DNA from: Corynebacterium efficiens YS-314
Lineage (GTDB): Bacteria > Actinomycetota > Actinomycetes > Mycobacteriales > Mycobacteriaceae
Length of the DNA: 64,000 nt
NCBI RefSeq assembly: GCF_000011305.1
Contig: NC_004369.1
Location: 1,240,001 to 1,304,000 of the forward strand
Direction of reading: 5' to 3'
A program made the translations under genes and the position numbers. Below are positions 10,946-18,948 of this stretch, piece after piece; position 1 is the first letter of the stretch, and every line of letters starts with the position of its first letter. The notes under the pieces were generated by a model. It was given only the letters and a program-made list of their open reading frames with translations, was not told where the DNA came from and did no database searches.

Positions 10946-11659
10946 TTAGGCGGGCAGGGGACCGAGCGACTGGCCGACATTGGTGATCGCCCGGGACGCC
11001 AGCTTGCGGTTGGCGATGGTGCCCACCACCGCACCGACGCCGAGCGGCAGGATCTTCCCCAGCCACGCGCCTCGGAAACGCCTGCCCAGACGCTTGATGG
11101 CCATGCGCAGCAGACGGCTGTTCACATCAGCCAGACCACTGATGCTGAACCGCGAGATGTTGGCGGCGGGGAGCGCGCGCTTCTTGGAGATATCACCCAC
11201 GGCGGCATCCACCAGCGCGGTGCCCTGCGAACCGAGCAGCACCACGAGGATCAGGGCCCGACGACGCTCCGGGTGGCTGATATCCACCCCGCGCAGATGG
11301 GCGGACGCCATGGTGTAGAAGGCCACGGCGTCGAGAAACACCAGCGACTCCGCGCTGATCGCCAGCGCACCGGTGAGGAAACCGATGCCCGGGATCGCCG
11401 CGGTCAACCCCACCGACGCACCGGAACCGGTGGCGATCCTCTTCAGGTGATCATCCATGATCTTCTGGATCTGCTGCGGGGAATGATCCGGGTTCTTCCG
11501 CTTCAGGCGTGCCACATAGGCCTCGATGGCACCGGTCTGCATGTGCACGGCCCGGTCCAGGGCCGGAATGAGCAGCTTGCCGCCCCAGCCCGCATTGTCC
11601 TCGACGGATTGCGGGTCGGAATTGATGGCATCGGTGAACGTGGTGGTGTCTCTGGCCAT
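10946..11659 (-). CDS. EcsC-family-like protein
   Basis: A 237-aa protein of unknown function resembling the EcsC family. It has Gly/Ala-rich hydrophobic stretches around residues 78-115 (GSGASVGLTAAIPGIGF) and 200-215 (ILPLGVGAVVGT), and an Arg/Lys-rich C-terminal half. The hydrophobic parts could insert in or lie against the membrane. The start ATG at 11659 follows GGAGG by 6 nt. It lies 26 bp after the aroE-like gene and 81 bp before the ABC exporter, all in the same direction, so co-transcription is likely. EcsC is named for an ABC-transporter operon in Bacillus, but I would not infer a shared function from this adjacency. Confidence 0.7.
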   Translation of the reverse strand: MARDTTTFTDAINSDPQSVEDNAGWGGKLLIPALDRAVHMQTGAIEAYVARLKRKNPDHSPQQIQKIMDDHLKRIATGSGASVGLTAAIPGIGFLTGALAISAESLVFLDAVAFYTMASAHLRGVDISHPERRRALILVVLLGSQGTALVDAAVGDISKKRALPAANISRFSISGLADVNSRLLRMAIKRLGRRFRGAWLGKILPLGVGAVVGTIANRKLASRAITNVGQSLGPLPA

Positions 11660-11685
11660 GTCAAGCCTCCTGTGGGTGCGGGGGT

Positions 11686-12495
11686 TTAAGGTGCTGCGTA
11701 CTCCTCAGCGGCGATGATCTGCTCATCGGTGGGGCGGACGCCCGTGTACAGGTGGAACTGCTCGGCTGCCTGCAGGGCGGCAACCTCTCCACCGTCGATC
11801 GTCTTCTTACCCTGGGACCTCGCGAGCCTGATGAGGGGGGTCTCCACGGGGAAGGCGACACAGTCGAAGATGACCTCAGCGCGGTCGATCTCATCCCTGT
11901 CGAAAGCTACAACATCCTCGTCGGGTCCATTCATTCCCAATGGGGTCACATTGACCAGAACCTGGGCGTGCTCCGGGACCTGCGCGGAGTACTCCCAGCC
12001 GTACCGCTGGGCCAGGGCCGCACCGGTGGTGTGATTGCGCGCCACCACGGTGCCGCGCATCCCGTGATCGGTCAGGGCGGCGATGACGGCGTTGGCCATC
12101 CCGCCGGAACCACGCAGGGCCACATGCAGATCCGGGTTGACCTGGTGGGCCCTGAGCAGGTTGAGCACCGCGGTGTAATCGGTGTTGTAGCCGGTCAGGT
12201 GACCGTCATCATTGACAATGGTGTTGACCGACCGGATCCGCTCCGCACTCGGATCAAGCGCATCGATCAGCGGGATCACATCACCCTTGTACGGCATGGA
12301 CACCCCCGCACCCCGGATGTTCAACCCGCGGATACCGGCCACCGCCGCGGTGATATCCGCCGGGGCGATGGCCTTGTAGAGGAAATTCAGGCCCAGCTCA
12401 GCATAGAGCCAGTTGTGGAAGCGGACCCCGTGGTTGGACGGACGTGCAGCAAGAGAAATACACAGGGTGGTGTCCCTGTCGACGTGGTTGACCAT
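11686..12495 (-). CDS. aroE: shikimate dehydrogenase-like oxidoreductase
   Basis: A 269-aa protein of the shikimate/quinate dehydrogenase family, NAD(P)-dependent. The substrate-site residues align with the family: Lys70 in GVSMPYKGDV, Asn91 in SVNTIV and Asp106 in GYNTDY. The dinucleotide loop is GSGGMANAV, followed by VVARN. The N-terminal substrate-site motif is CISLAARPSNHG instead of the usual IGxPxxHSxSP, which suggests a paralogue that may not be the housekeeping AroE. The start ATG at 12495 has no good ribosome site. Instead a TATAAA box ends 9 nt before it, so the transcript may be leaderless. Confidence 0.85.
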   Translation of the reverse strand: MVNHVDRDTTLCISLAARPSNHGVRFHNWLYAELGLNFLYKAIAPADITAAVAGIRGLNIRGAGVSMPYKGDVIPLIDALDPSAERIRSVNTIVNDDGHLTGYNTDYTAVLNLLRAHQVNPDLHVALRGSGGMANAVIAALTDHGMRGTVVARNHTTGAALAQRYGWEYSAQVPEHAQVLVNVTPLGMNGPDEDVVAFDRDEIDRAEVIFDCVAFPVETPLIRLARSQGKKTIDGGEVAALQAAEQFHLYTGVRPTDEQIIAAEEYAAP

Positions 12496-12504
12496 GCACT
12501 GGAT

Positions 12505-12510
12505 TTTATA
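12505..12510 (-). promoter_or_regulatory. putative -10 box of aroE-like gene, leaderless
   Basis: Leftward TATAAA (within TATAAAAT) ends 9 nt before the ATG at 12495. A start of transcription 6-9 nt downstream of it would fall at or next to the start codon. Confidence 0.5.
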
Positions 12511-12542
12511 CTCTTTTACACAGCCGGGGCGGTGGGGGCCAA

Positions 12543-12995
12543 TCAGATCCGGATAGCGCCGAAGCTGTCGGCGAGGTTGTTGACGGTGCCGGTGAACTGC
12601 TCCCGATCCACCACGACCCGCTTGTGCGTGCCGCGTCCCTGCACCGTCTCACCCGCGGTGACCTCCACCGACCACTCCGCAGAACGCTTGCCGACGCCCG
12701 TGGCCGTCACCCTCACCACCAGCTCCGCCCCTTCCGTGGCCGGCGCATCATGGGTGATATCCACACCCACCCCCAGGGAGATCGCGCCCTCCGGCAGGCT
12801 CGCCTTCAGATGGTCCATGCACGCCCATTCGATGAGGCCGACGAAGAACCCCGTCGCGAACACCCTCGGCATCGCCGCGAACTCCTCCGACTCCGGATAC
12901 AGATCAGGCACCGCCTTGTTGCCGGGGACGGTGTAACGGAATTCGTGGGTGTCGCCGACGGCGATCGGGCCATTATCAATGAGGTTGATGGTCAT
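12543..12995 (-). CDS. hotdog-fold thioesterase, FlK-like
   Basis: A 150-aa hotdog protein similar to the fluoroacetyl-CoA thioesterase FlK group. The helix region MPRVFATGFFVGLIEWACMD and the strands VDITHDAPATEGAELVVRV and GRGTHKRVVVD match the fold. Family members hydrolyse acyl-CoA thioesters in the cytoplasm; the substrate here cannot be told. It is the first gene of the leftward block and ends 47 bp before the aroE-like gene. A perfect TATAAT lies 8 nt before the ATG, which points to a leaderless mRNA. Confidence 0.8.
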   Translation of the reverse strand: MTINLIDNGPIAVGDTHEFRYTVPGNKAVPDLYPESEEFAAMPRVFATGFFVGLIEWACMDHLKASLPEGAISLGVGVDITHDAPATEGAELVVRVTATGVGKRSAEWSVEVTAGETVQGRGTHKRVVVDREQFTGTVNNLADSFGAIRI

Positions 12996-13003
12996 AACCG
13001 CAG

Positions 13004-13009
13004 ATTATA
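13004..13009 (-). promoter_or_regulatory. -10 box TATAAT of the thioesterase gene, leaderless
   Basis: A consensus TATAAT on the minus strand is followed by 8 nt and then the ATG at 12995. There is no room for a ribosome site, so transcription probably starts at or next to the ATG. Confidence 0.6.
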
Positions 13010-13079
13010 CGTGTGTTGAGTCACATCCGGTGGTGTGTTTTGATGGGGGCAGCGGAATTCTTCGGGGGAGGGATCGACA

Positions 13080-14066
13080 GTGGGGGACAACCATCTGGGC
13101 GCGGGGCCCTTCTACCGGGCATCTGAGCTGGACCAGCCCAACTACTGGGAGCTGCGGCGTGAAGTCCGCGGAGGCCGGTTGATACGGATCACCACCGGCG
13201 TCTACGTGGAATCGGAGTACTGGCACACCCTGTCGGAGACAGATAAGAAGAAGGCGCACGCGGTCATGATCGCACGTCGGACTGGAGCACCCCTGGTGGG
13301 AAGAACAGCGGCCCTGTTCCACAGGTTCCCACTGCCGTCGTCACTGACTGACATCCCGGTGGAGATCGGACACCGCAGAACCGGGTCCGAAACCCCGGTT
13401 ATCCACCGACATCTGGGTCCTGACCTGCCGGAACACCTCCTCGCCATCGGCAGGGGTGAGGATGCGTACCGACTCACCAACCCCACCCGCACCTGCATCG
13501 ATGTGGCCCGGTGGTATCCGATGTGGGAGGCCGTGACCTACACGGATCACGCACTGCGAACCCGCATGACCAGCGTGGCGAAACTCCGGGAGTACCTAGA
13601 CCAGATGCGTGGCTTCAAGGGGATCGCCTCAGCCCGGACAGCGGTGCGACTGGCCACGCCCTGGTCAGAGAGCCCCCGGGAATCCGTGACCAAGGCGGCG
13701 ATGTTCCACGCCGGGCTCCCCGCACCCCTGCAGCAGGTTGGCATCTATGATTCCCGCGGGGATCTCCTCGGGCGTGTCGACTTCCTCTTCGAGGAGATTT
13801 CAGTTGCCGTCGAATACGACGGAATGGGAAAACACGAGGGTGAGTTCGGGGTCTCCTCCCTGGCCGCCACGAAATCGGAGTTCAAACGCCACAGCCTGCT
13901 CACCCAGGAGGGTCTACTGGTATTCCGCTTGAACGCTGCGGATTTCACGCACCGCGACGGCATTGAGCGCCTCGTCGAGCAGGTCCGCAGGGCCTCCCAC
14001 CATCCCCGCCCCTTTCCACCGGAGCGGTTTCGCGCGGCCGGCCGGGCCTGGCGTGAGGTGCCGTGA
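13080..14066 (+). CDS. AbiEi-like N-domain plus DUF559-like C-domain protein
   Basis: A 328-aa protein. Residues about 10-60 (ELRREVRGGRLIRITTGVYV) look like the winged-helix domain of AbiEi-type antitoxins. The C-terminal part contains LLGRVDFLFEEISVAVEYDG and ends in a DUF559-like, Vsr/PD-(D/E)XK-type fold. Proteins of this architecture are common in actinobacteria and are usually annotated as hypothetical. No partner toxin gene is adjacent, so a toxin-antitoxin role is not supported. The start is GTG at 13080 with GGGGGAGG upstream. Its stop codon lies inside the first copy of a local repeat. Confidence 0.6.
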   Translation: MGDNHLGAGPFYRASELDQPNYWELRREVRGGRLIRITTGVYVESEYWHTLSETDKKKAHAVMIARRTGAPLVGRTAALFHRFPLPSSLTDIPVEIGHRRTGSETPVIHRHLGPDLPEHLLAIGRGEDAYRLTNPTRTCIDVARWYPMWEAVTYTDHALRTRMTSVAKLREYLDQMRGFKGIASARTAVRLATPWSESPRESVTKAAMFHAGLPAPLQQVGIYDSRGDLLGRVDFLFEEISVAVEYDGMGKHEGEFGVSSLAATKSEFKRHSLLTQEGLLVFRLNAADFTHRDGIERLVEQVRRASHHPRPFPPERFRAAGRAWREVP

Positions 14067-14245
14067 CAAAAACTGTTGTTTTGTGCGCCCAGGAGGAGTA
14101 TTTCCCCAGGATGGCGTTCAAAAACCAACGGAATTTGCCACGCCGGGGGTCGGGTGCTGGCCCGCTATGACAAAAACTGTTGTTTTGTGCACCCCGGCCC
14201 CACGTTTCCCCAGGACGCCCGAGACAGAACAACGGAATTTGCCAC
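14064..14245 (+). repeat. two-copy direct repeat, 104-bp period
   Basis: Two blocks recur at the same spacing. The first is 23 bp, containing ACAAAAACTGTTGTTTTGT, at 14064-14086 and 14168-14190. The second is 16 bp, CAACGGAATTTGCCAC, at 14126-14141 and 14230-14245. TTTCCCCAGGA between them is also shared. The first block is a near-palindrome (ACAAAA...TTTTGT). The intervening bases are GC-rich and diverged. The stop codon of the preceding gene is part of copy 1. There is no gene between 14067 and 14351. Confidence 0.85.
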
Positions 14246-14351
14246 ACCGGGCCCCTGGCGCGAGGGCCACCCCGCCCGACCAGGGCAATCCTGCTCACAC
14301 CCGTCGCTGTTCAATTGCCGCCCCCTCGCAACCGGCCTAGCCTTGGGTCTT

Positions 14352-16034
14352 ATGGATGGTTCGACGTGGAAGCCGCGGCCTGAGGGGCCGATCGCCAATA
14401 GTGCGGCGGGTTCGGTGTTGGCTGATGAGTTGGTGGTTCCCACTTCGTTGGGGTTCGTGAAGGGCGTCCGGGGGCCGGGGCTGCGGACGTGGCGGGGGAT
14501 TCCCTATGGTCGCAACACCGGCGGGAGGTACCGGTTCCGGGCGCCGCGTCCGATGAAGAGGTGGCAGGGGATCAGGGATTGTTCGGTGTTCGGGGATGTC
14601 GCCCCACAGCCGACGTATTCCTGGACTGACCGGGTCCGGGGGTCGGAGGATTGTCTGAATCTGGATATCGTCAGGCCGGATAATAATGAGGAGCTGCCGG
14701 TGGTGGTGTATATCCACGGTGGTTCCTACATCATGGGGGCGTCGAGTGAGAAGGCGCTGCGGGGGTACAACCTGGTGAGGGAGATGGGCGTGGTGTACGT
14801 GTCCATCAATTTCCGGTTGGGTGCGTTGGGGTATCTGGATCTGCGGTCGGTGGGGGAGGACTGCGTGGCCAACCCGGCCCTGCATGACCAGCTCATGGCC
14901 CTCAACTGGATCAAGAGGAATATCGCGAATTTCGGTGGCGATGCGGAGAACATCACCCTGATGGGTGAGTCGGCGGGGGCTGCCGGGGTGATTTCCCTGA
15001 TGTGTGTGCCCACCGCGAAGGGGTTGTTCCACCGGGCGGTGGTGCAGTCGGCGCCGATGGCTACGGTGCATTCTCCCACGCAGTCGAAGTTGTGGGCCCG
15101 GGAGCTGGTGTACCGGATGGCCATGCCCCGGGATACCTCCCTGGAGGATCTGCGTGCGGAGTCGGCGGATGACATTGTGCGCGCCGGGCAGTCGATGCTG
15201 TGGAAGTCGGGGGAGCTGCTGTATCTGAATTCGTGTTATGGCCCGACAGTGGACGGGACGCTGCTGCCGGATCATCCGCTGGTGATGTTCGAGGAGGGCC
15301 GGCAGGCGCGGATCCCCCTGATCATCGGGACCAATTCTGATGAGACGTCGTTTTCCAAGGCGTTCTATCTGCGCAGCTCGGCGCGCAGGAGGTCCGCGCT
15401 GCGCATGCTCAGTGTGTTCGATCCGGAGAACACCGAGCAGGTGCTGGATGCCTACGGGGGTGCGGAGTCCAGGTCGGAGTTCGCGCAGTTGCTCGCGGAT
15501 GCGATCTTCTGGGCCCCGTCGGTGCGTCTGGCGCAGGCGCATGCGAAATTCGAGCCGACGTGGATGTACCGGTTTGATTATGCGCCGGAGTCGTTGCGCA
15601 AGCTGGGGCTCGGGGCGATCCACTCCTTTGAGCTCAATGCGGTGTTCGGGGATCATGAATCGTCGCGCACCATGGGGTTCACCCGCCTGGGTGGTGGGGC
15701 GGAGCATCTGGAGAACATCACCGAGCTGGTGCAGCATCACTGGGGTGAGTTCATCCGCACGGCGTCGCCGGGGCAGGGGTGGCATCGCTACCGTGCCCAG
15801 ACCGATGATGCGCCGGGGTGGGGCACGTTCATTATTGATGTCAACAGCCGCATGGCGTGGGACCCACGTCAGGCCAAACGGAGGGCATGGGAGAATTATG
15901 ACATGCTGGAGTGGGGTACGGGACGCCCCGACCTGGCCGCGGAACTCGATTACCTGCTCACGCAGAGTGATGAGGAGGAACCCGTGCCGGGGATGCGCTG
16001 GATGAATCTGATGCAGATGTTTGGAGCACGTTGA
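14352..16034 (+). CDS. type B carboxylesterase (alpha/beta hydrolase)
   Basis: A 560-aa esterase of the carboxylesterase/p-nitrobenzyl esterase family, cytoplasmic, with no signal peptide. The nucleophile Ser is in LMGESAGAAG, the oxyanion glycines in YIHGGSYIMG, the acidic residue in GTNSDETSF and the catalytic His in GAIHSFELNAVFG. The frame stays open to 14076, but the 5' part runs through the repeated non-coding segment, so I choose ATG 14352 (MDGSTWKPR). This gives the usual length before the conserved GLRTWRGIPYG. The ribosome site is weak. The stop codon overlaps the ATG of the next gene by 1 nt, so the two are translationally coupled. Substrate unknown. Confidence 0.88.
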   Translation: MDGSTWKPRPEGPIANSAAGSVLADELVVPTSLGFVKGVRGPGLRTWRGIPYGRNTGGRYRFRAPRPMKRWQGIRDCSVFGDVAPQPTYSWTDRVRGSEDCLNLDIVRPDNNEELPVVVYIHGGSYIMGASSEKALRGYNLVREMGVVYVSINFRLGALGYLDLRSVGEDCVANPALHDQLMALNWIKRNIANFGGDAENITLMGESAGAAGVISLMCVPTAKGLFHRAVVQSAPMATVHSPTQSKLWARELVYRMAMPRDTSLEDLRAESADDIVRAGQSMLWKSGELLYLNSCYGPTVDGTLLPDHPLVMFEEGRQARIPLIIGTNSDETSFSKAFYLRSSARRRSALRMLSVFDPENTEQVLDAYGGAESRSEFAQLLADAIFWAPSVRLAQAHAKFEPTWMYRFDYAPESLRKLGLGAIHSFELNAVFGDHESSRTMGFTRLGGGAEHLENITELVQHHWGEFIRTASPGQGWHRYRAQTDDAPGWGTFIIDVNSRMAWDPRQAKRRAWENYDMLEWGTGRPDLAAELDYLLTQSDEEEPVPGMRWMNLMQMFGAR

Positions 16035-16696
16035 TGAGTTTCTGGAACCGGGTTGTGGCCCAGTACCCCCTGTTCGCCGACACCCTGGTGCCGGGGCCCG
16101 GTGCCCGGCCGATCACGGTTGAGGAGCTCGCCGCCACGGGGACGGTCACCGCGGCGGTGGCGAAGGGGCAGGAGATCTTCGAGATCGCCCAGCCCAAGCA
16201 TGCGGGGCAGTTGTGGTTCTACACGCTGTGCAATGCGATGGTTGCCCCCTCGGTGTATGCGATGGTGGAGTTTGAGCAGGTTCCCAGCCTTGATCTCCGG
16301 CAGGGGCAGCTGCATGCGCGGGATGAGTTCTGGTTCGGTTTCGTGCCTGGTGCCTTTCTCGGTCCGGGGGAGTGGCGGCTGGCGGGGCAGCAGTACGGTG
16401 AGGCGATCGGGGTGGTCGTCGACAAGCTCTGTGAGGTGGCCGGGCTGCGGCCGGCGCCGCTGTGGGCCGTCGCGGGCGACTGCCTGGCGATCGCGGCCTC
16501 CCAGGCGGGCGAGGAGGCCTTCGAGGAGGAGCTGGCGCGCGAGGTGGCCACGGAGCTTATCGACGGTCTAGCCACCGCCGCCTCCGTCCCCGCCCCGAGA
16601 TTTTCAGCGGATGGGCGCTACAAACGCGCAGCGTGCTGTATGATCTACCACTCGCCGAATGCCGAGATGTGCACCTCCTGTCCGCACCTTCGCTGA
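16034..16696 (+). CDS. FhuF-like ferric reductase, 2Fe-2S protein
   Basis: A 220-aa protein starting at ATG 16034, which overlaps the esterase stop by one base. The C-terminus has the Cys-Cys-x10-Cys-x2-Cys pattern (ACCMIYHSP, then CTSCPHLR) that binds the 2Fe-2S cluster in FhuF-type siderophore-iron reductases. The body is weakly conserved, as usual in this family. The likely role is release of iron from ferric siderophores in the cytoplasm. No siderophore transport gene is adjacent and no clear DtxR box is seen upstream. Confidence 0.75.
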   Translation: MSFWNRVVAQYPLFADTLVPGPGARPITVEELAATGTVTAAVAKGQEIFEIAQPKHAGQLWFYTLCNAMVAPSVYAMVEFEQVPSLDLRQGQLHARDEFWFGFVPGAFLGPGEWRLAGQQYGEAIGVVVDKLCEVAGLRPAPLWAVAGDCLAIAASQAGEEAFEEELAREVATELIDGLATAASVPAPRFSADGRYKRAACCMIYHSPNAEMCTSCPHLR

Positions 16697-16789
16697 AGTG
16701 GTAGGCATGTCCGGAGATCGGGCACTAGAGTGGTCGACAGTGTCTGAGGGACCCTCCCCGGCACAACCCAGATGGAAGGTCATCCGAAC

Positions 16790-17617
16790 ATGAGCTTTTT
16801 CGAGGACATCGCAGCTGCGCTCGACAGAGATGGTATTGAATCGCGCGTCAATGGCGACACAATGTTCGTTCCGATCACCTCTGACCTGGAGATCCAGTTC
16901 GTGGAGATCGATTCCCTCCTGCCGGCGGCCAATGTCTACATCGCCGCCGCCAATGTGGATGAGGATGATGAGGACTTCGAGGCCGTCCTGGTCTCCGTGG
17001 TGTTCTCCATTGATGATGCCGTGGTCGCCGTGGCCAAGCATGTCGCCACCGATCAGGTGGTCACTGTCCTGCGTGATCTGCTGGAAGGCACCGATGAACG
17101 CATCCAGGATCTGGAGTTCTACCAGGATGCCGTCAACGCCAACCTGGTGCGCGCCGAGGTCGGCCAGAACTCTGAGCTGCAGGTTCTGGTCGAGGTCGAG
17201 GATGGGGTCCCCACCGCCACCGTCAGTTTCGTCGCCATCGGGGAGACCTTCGAGGACCTGGTGGATCAGGCCATCGAGGAGCTGTGGGAATCCGACGGCG
17301 ATGCGGTGCTCTCGGAGGAGGACCGCCAGCGCATGTTCGCGGACCTGACCGGCGAGCTGGAGTTCGCAACCGATGAGGTTCTCGATCTGGGTACCTTCAC
17401 CGACTTCGACCGGCTTTTCGATGTCCTCTCCCTCGCCGATGACCACGCCGAGGACTGGGAGGAACAGCTCGTCCCCTTCGATGATGAGGAATTCGATGAG
17501 CCCGATGTCTACGATCTCTTCGTTGATGACTCCGATGAGGACGACTTCGAGGATGATGATGACGAAGACGACGACGAAGAGGACGACGAAGACGACGACG
17601 ACCCCGCTTCGAAGTAG
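16790..17617 (+). CDS. acidic protein of unknown function with D/E tail
   Basis: A 275-aa protein. I choose ATG 16790 (MSFFEDIAAALDRDGIES) because GGAAGG lies about 9 nt upstream; an ATG 18 bp further up is less well placed. The first about 220 residues look folded, with YbjN-like strands and helices (MFVPITSDLEIQFVEID; VVAVAKHVATDQ). The last about 40 residues are almost only Asp and Glu. The protein is likely cytosolic. The acidic tail could bind a basic partner or metal ions, but nothing in the sequence decides this. A clear terminator follows. Confidence 0.7.
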   Translation: MSFFEDIAAALDRDGIESRVNGDTMFVPITSDLEIQFVEIDSLLPAANVYIAAANVDEDDEDFEAVLVSVVFSIDDAVVAVAKHVATDQVVTVLRDLLEGTDERIQDLEFYQDAVNANLVRAEVGQNSELQVLVEVEDGVPTATVSFVAIGETFEDLVDQAIEELWESDGDAVLSEEDRQRMFADLTGELEFATDEVLDLGTFTDFDRLFDVLSLADDHAEDWEEQLVPFDDEEFDEPDVYDLFVDDSDEDDFEDDDDEDDDEEDDEDDDDPASK

Positions 17618-17637
17618 TTGACCGCGTTCACCCCAGC

Positions 17638-17690
17638 TACCCCGGCACCCGCCTGATACCTGATATCAGGTGGCCGGGGTATTCCTTTGC
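17638..17690 (+). terminator. Rho-independent terminator
   Basis: A nested stem with outer arms TACCCCGG/CCGGGGTA (17638 to 17681) and inner arms CCTGATA/TATCAGG is followed by TTCCTTT. It closes the transcript of the acidic-protein gene and separates it from the phosphatase operon. Confidence 0.8.
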
Positions 17691-17795
17691 CCTGGCTGGG
17701 AAACCTGTGCAGAAAGGTGGGGAAGACTATGAGCCTCTACTACAGTGGTTTCAAGATCAACTAAAGATTTCGTGCTCAGACGAGAGGAGCGGCGC

Positions 17796-18948
17796 GTGAT
17801 CGACGAGGAGAAGCGCCAAGCGGCCCTTGACGCGATGGGCGTCCTTGATACACCACCGGATGAAAGAGTGGAACGGGTGGTGCGGCTGGCGCAGGACCTC
17901 TTCCGCGTCCCCATGGTCAGTGTGTCTCTCATCGACCGGGATCGTCAGTGGAGGAAGGCACAGATCGGACTGGGGGGGAAACGAAGCCCCACGGCAGGAT
18001 TCCTTCTGTGATCAAACTGTTCGACGTAACGAGCCACTCATTGTCGAGGATGCCTCCACCCTTCCTGAATTCGCGGACAATCCCTTTGTCGCGGGGGATC
18101 CCCATCTGAGGTTCTATGCAGGTCATCCCCTTCACGCGCCGGGTGGGGAACCGGTGGGTACTCTGTGCATCGTTGACACCACCCCGCGTGAGTTCAATGA
18201 GCGTGACCGGGAGCTGCTCAGTGAGCTTGCCTACTGGGTGGAGGTGGAGCTTGATCAGGACCAGGAGTTGGATAATGCCGAGGTGGTTCAGCGGGCAATG
18301 ATCTCGCGGGACACCCCGGAGCTCCCCGGGTACACCATCGCGGCGGCGATCATTCCCAAGGGCAGGATGTCCGGGGATTATTATGATCTGACCGTCATAG
18401 ACGGGAGACTCCGGATCACTGTGGTCGATGTCATGGGCAAGGGGCTGGGCCCCGCCCTGGTGGCGTCGGGAATCAGGGGATCCCTGCGTACCGCACCACA
18501 ACGACCCCTGACAGAGGCCCTCACCGAGGTCGATTGCCTCCTGGATGACACCGTGGGGGAGCTGGGGTTGTTCGCCACCGCAGCCCATGCGGATCTTGAC
18601 CCGGAGACCGGGGAGATCGAACTGGTGGATGCCGGGCATGGCCTCAGTTTCATCGTCAGCCCGGACGGCACCTGGCTCCAGCTCCGGTCCACGCAGCTTC
18701 CCCTGGGCATGGGGGAGCCCGATGGGCGTACCGCCACCTTCGCGGAGCTGCAACCGGGGGATACCTTCCTATGCTGCAGTGATGGGCTGCTGGATGTGCT
18801 CGACCCGGCTGATCCCTTCCCCCAGGTGGAACGCGCCATCAACACACTCGGCCCCGAGGAGTCGGTTCAGGCTGCGGTTCGTCTGGCCACCACTGATGAG
18901 CGGGCCACCGACGATATCACCGTCATTGCCATCAGGAGAGATCAGTGA
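17796..18948 (+). pseudogene. GAF-SpoIIE (PP2C) serine phosphatase, frameshifted at G7
   Basis: An RsbU-like regulator, about 383 aa if the frame is restored. An N-terminal GAF sensor domain (about residues 10-150; MGVLDTPPDERVERVVRLA, then FYAGHPLHAPGG) precedes a SpoIIE-type PP2C phosphatase. The phosphatase metal ligands are present: SGDYYD, VVDVMGKGLGPAL, LVDAGHG, CCSDGLLD and ATDDITVIAI. The start GTG 17796 follows GAGGAG by 7 nt. The frame breaks in a run of seven G at 17972-17978: the upstream frame stops at 18011 and the rest of the GAF domain continues one base over. With six G the protein is continuous. This may be phase variation, a real null mutation or a sequencing error. Expected role: dephosphorylation of the STAS protein encoded two genes downstream. 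The stop overlaps the next GTG by 4 nt. Confidence 0.85.

Noticed and set aside
14076..14351. N-terminal extension of the carboxylesterase to 14076
   Set aside because: The extension runs through the two-copy non-coding repeat and adds 92 residues absent from the family; ATG 14352 gives the normal length.
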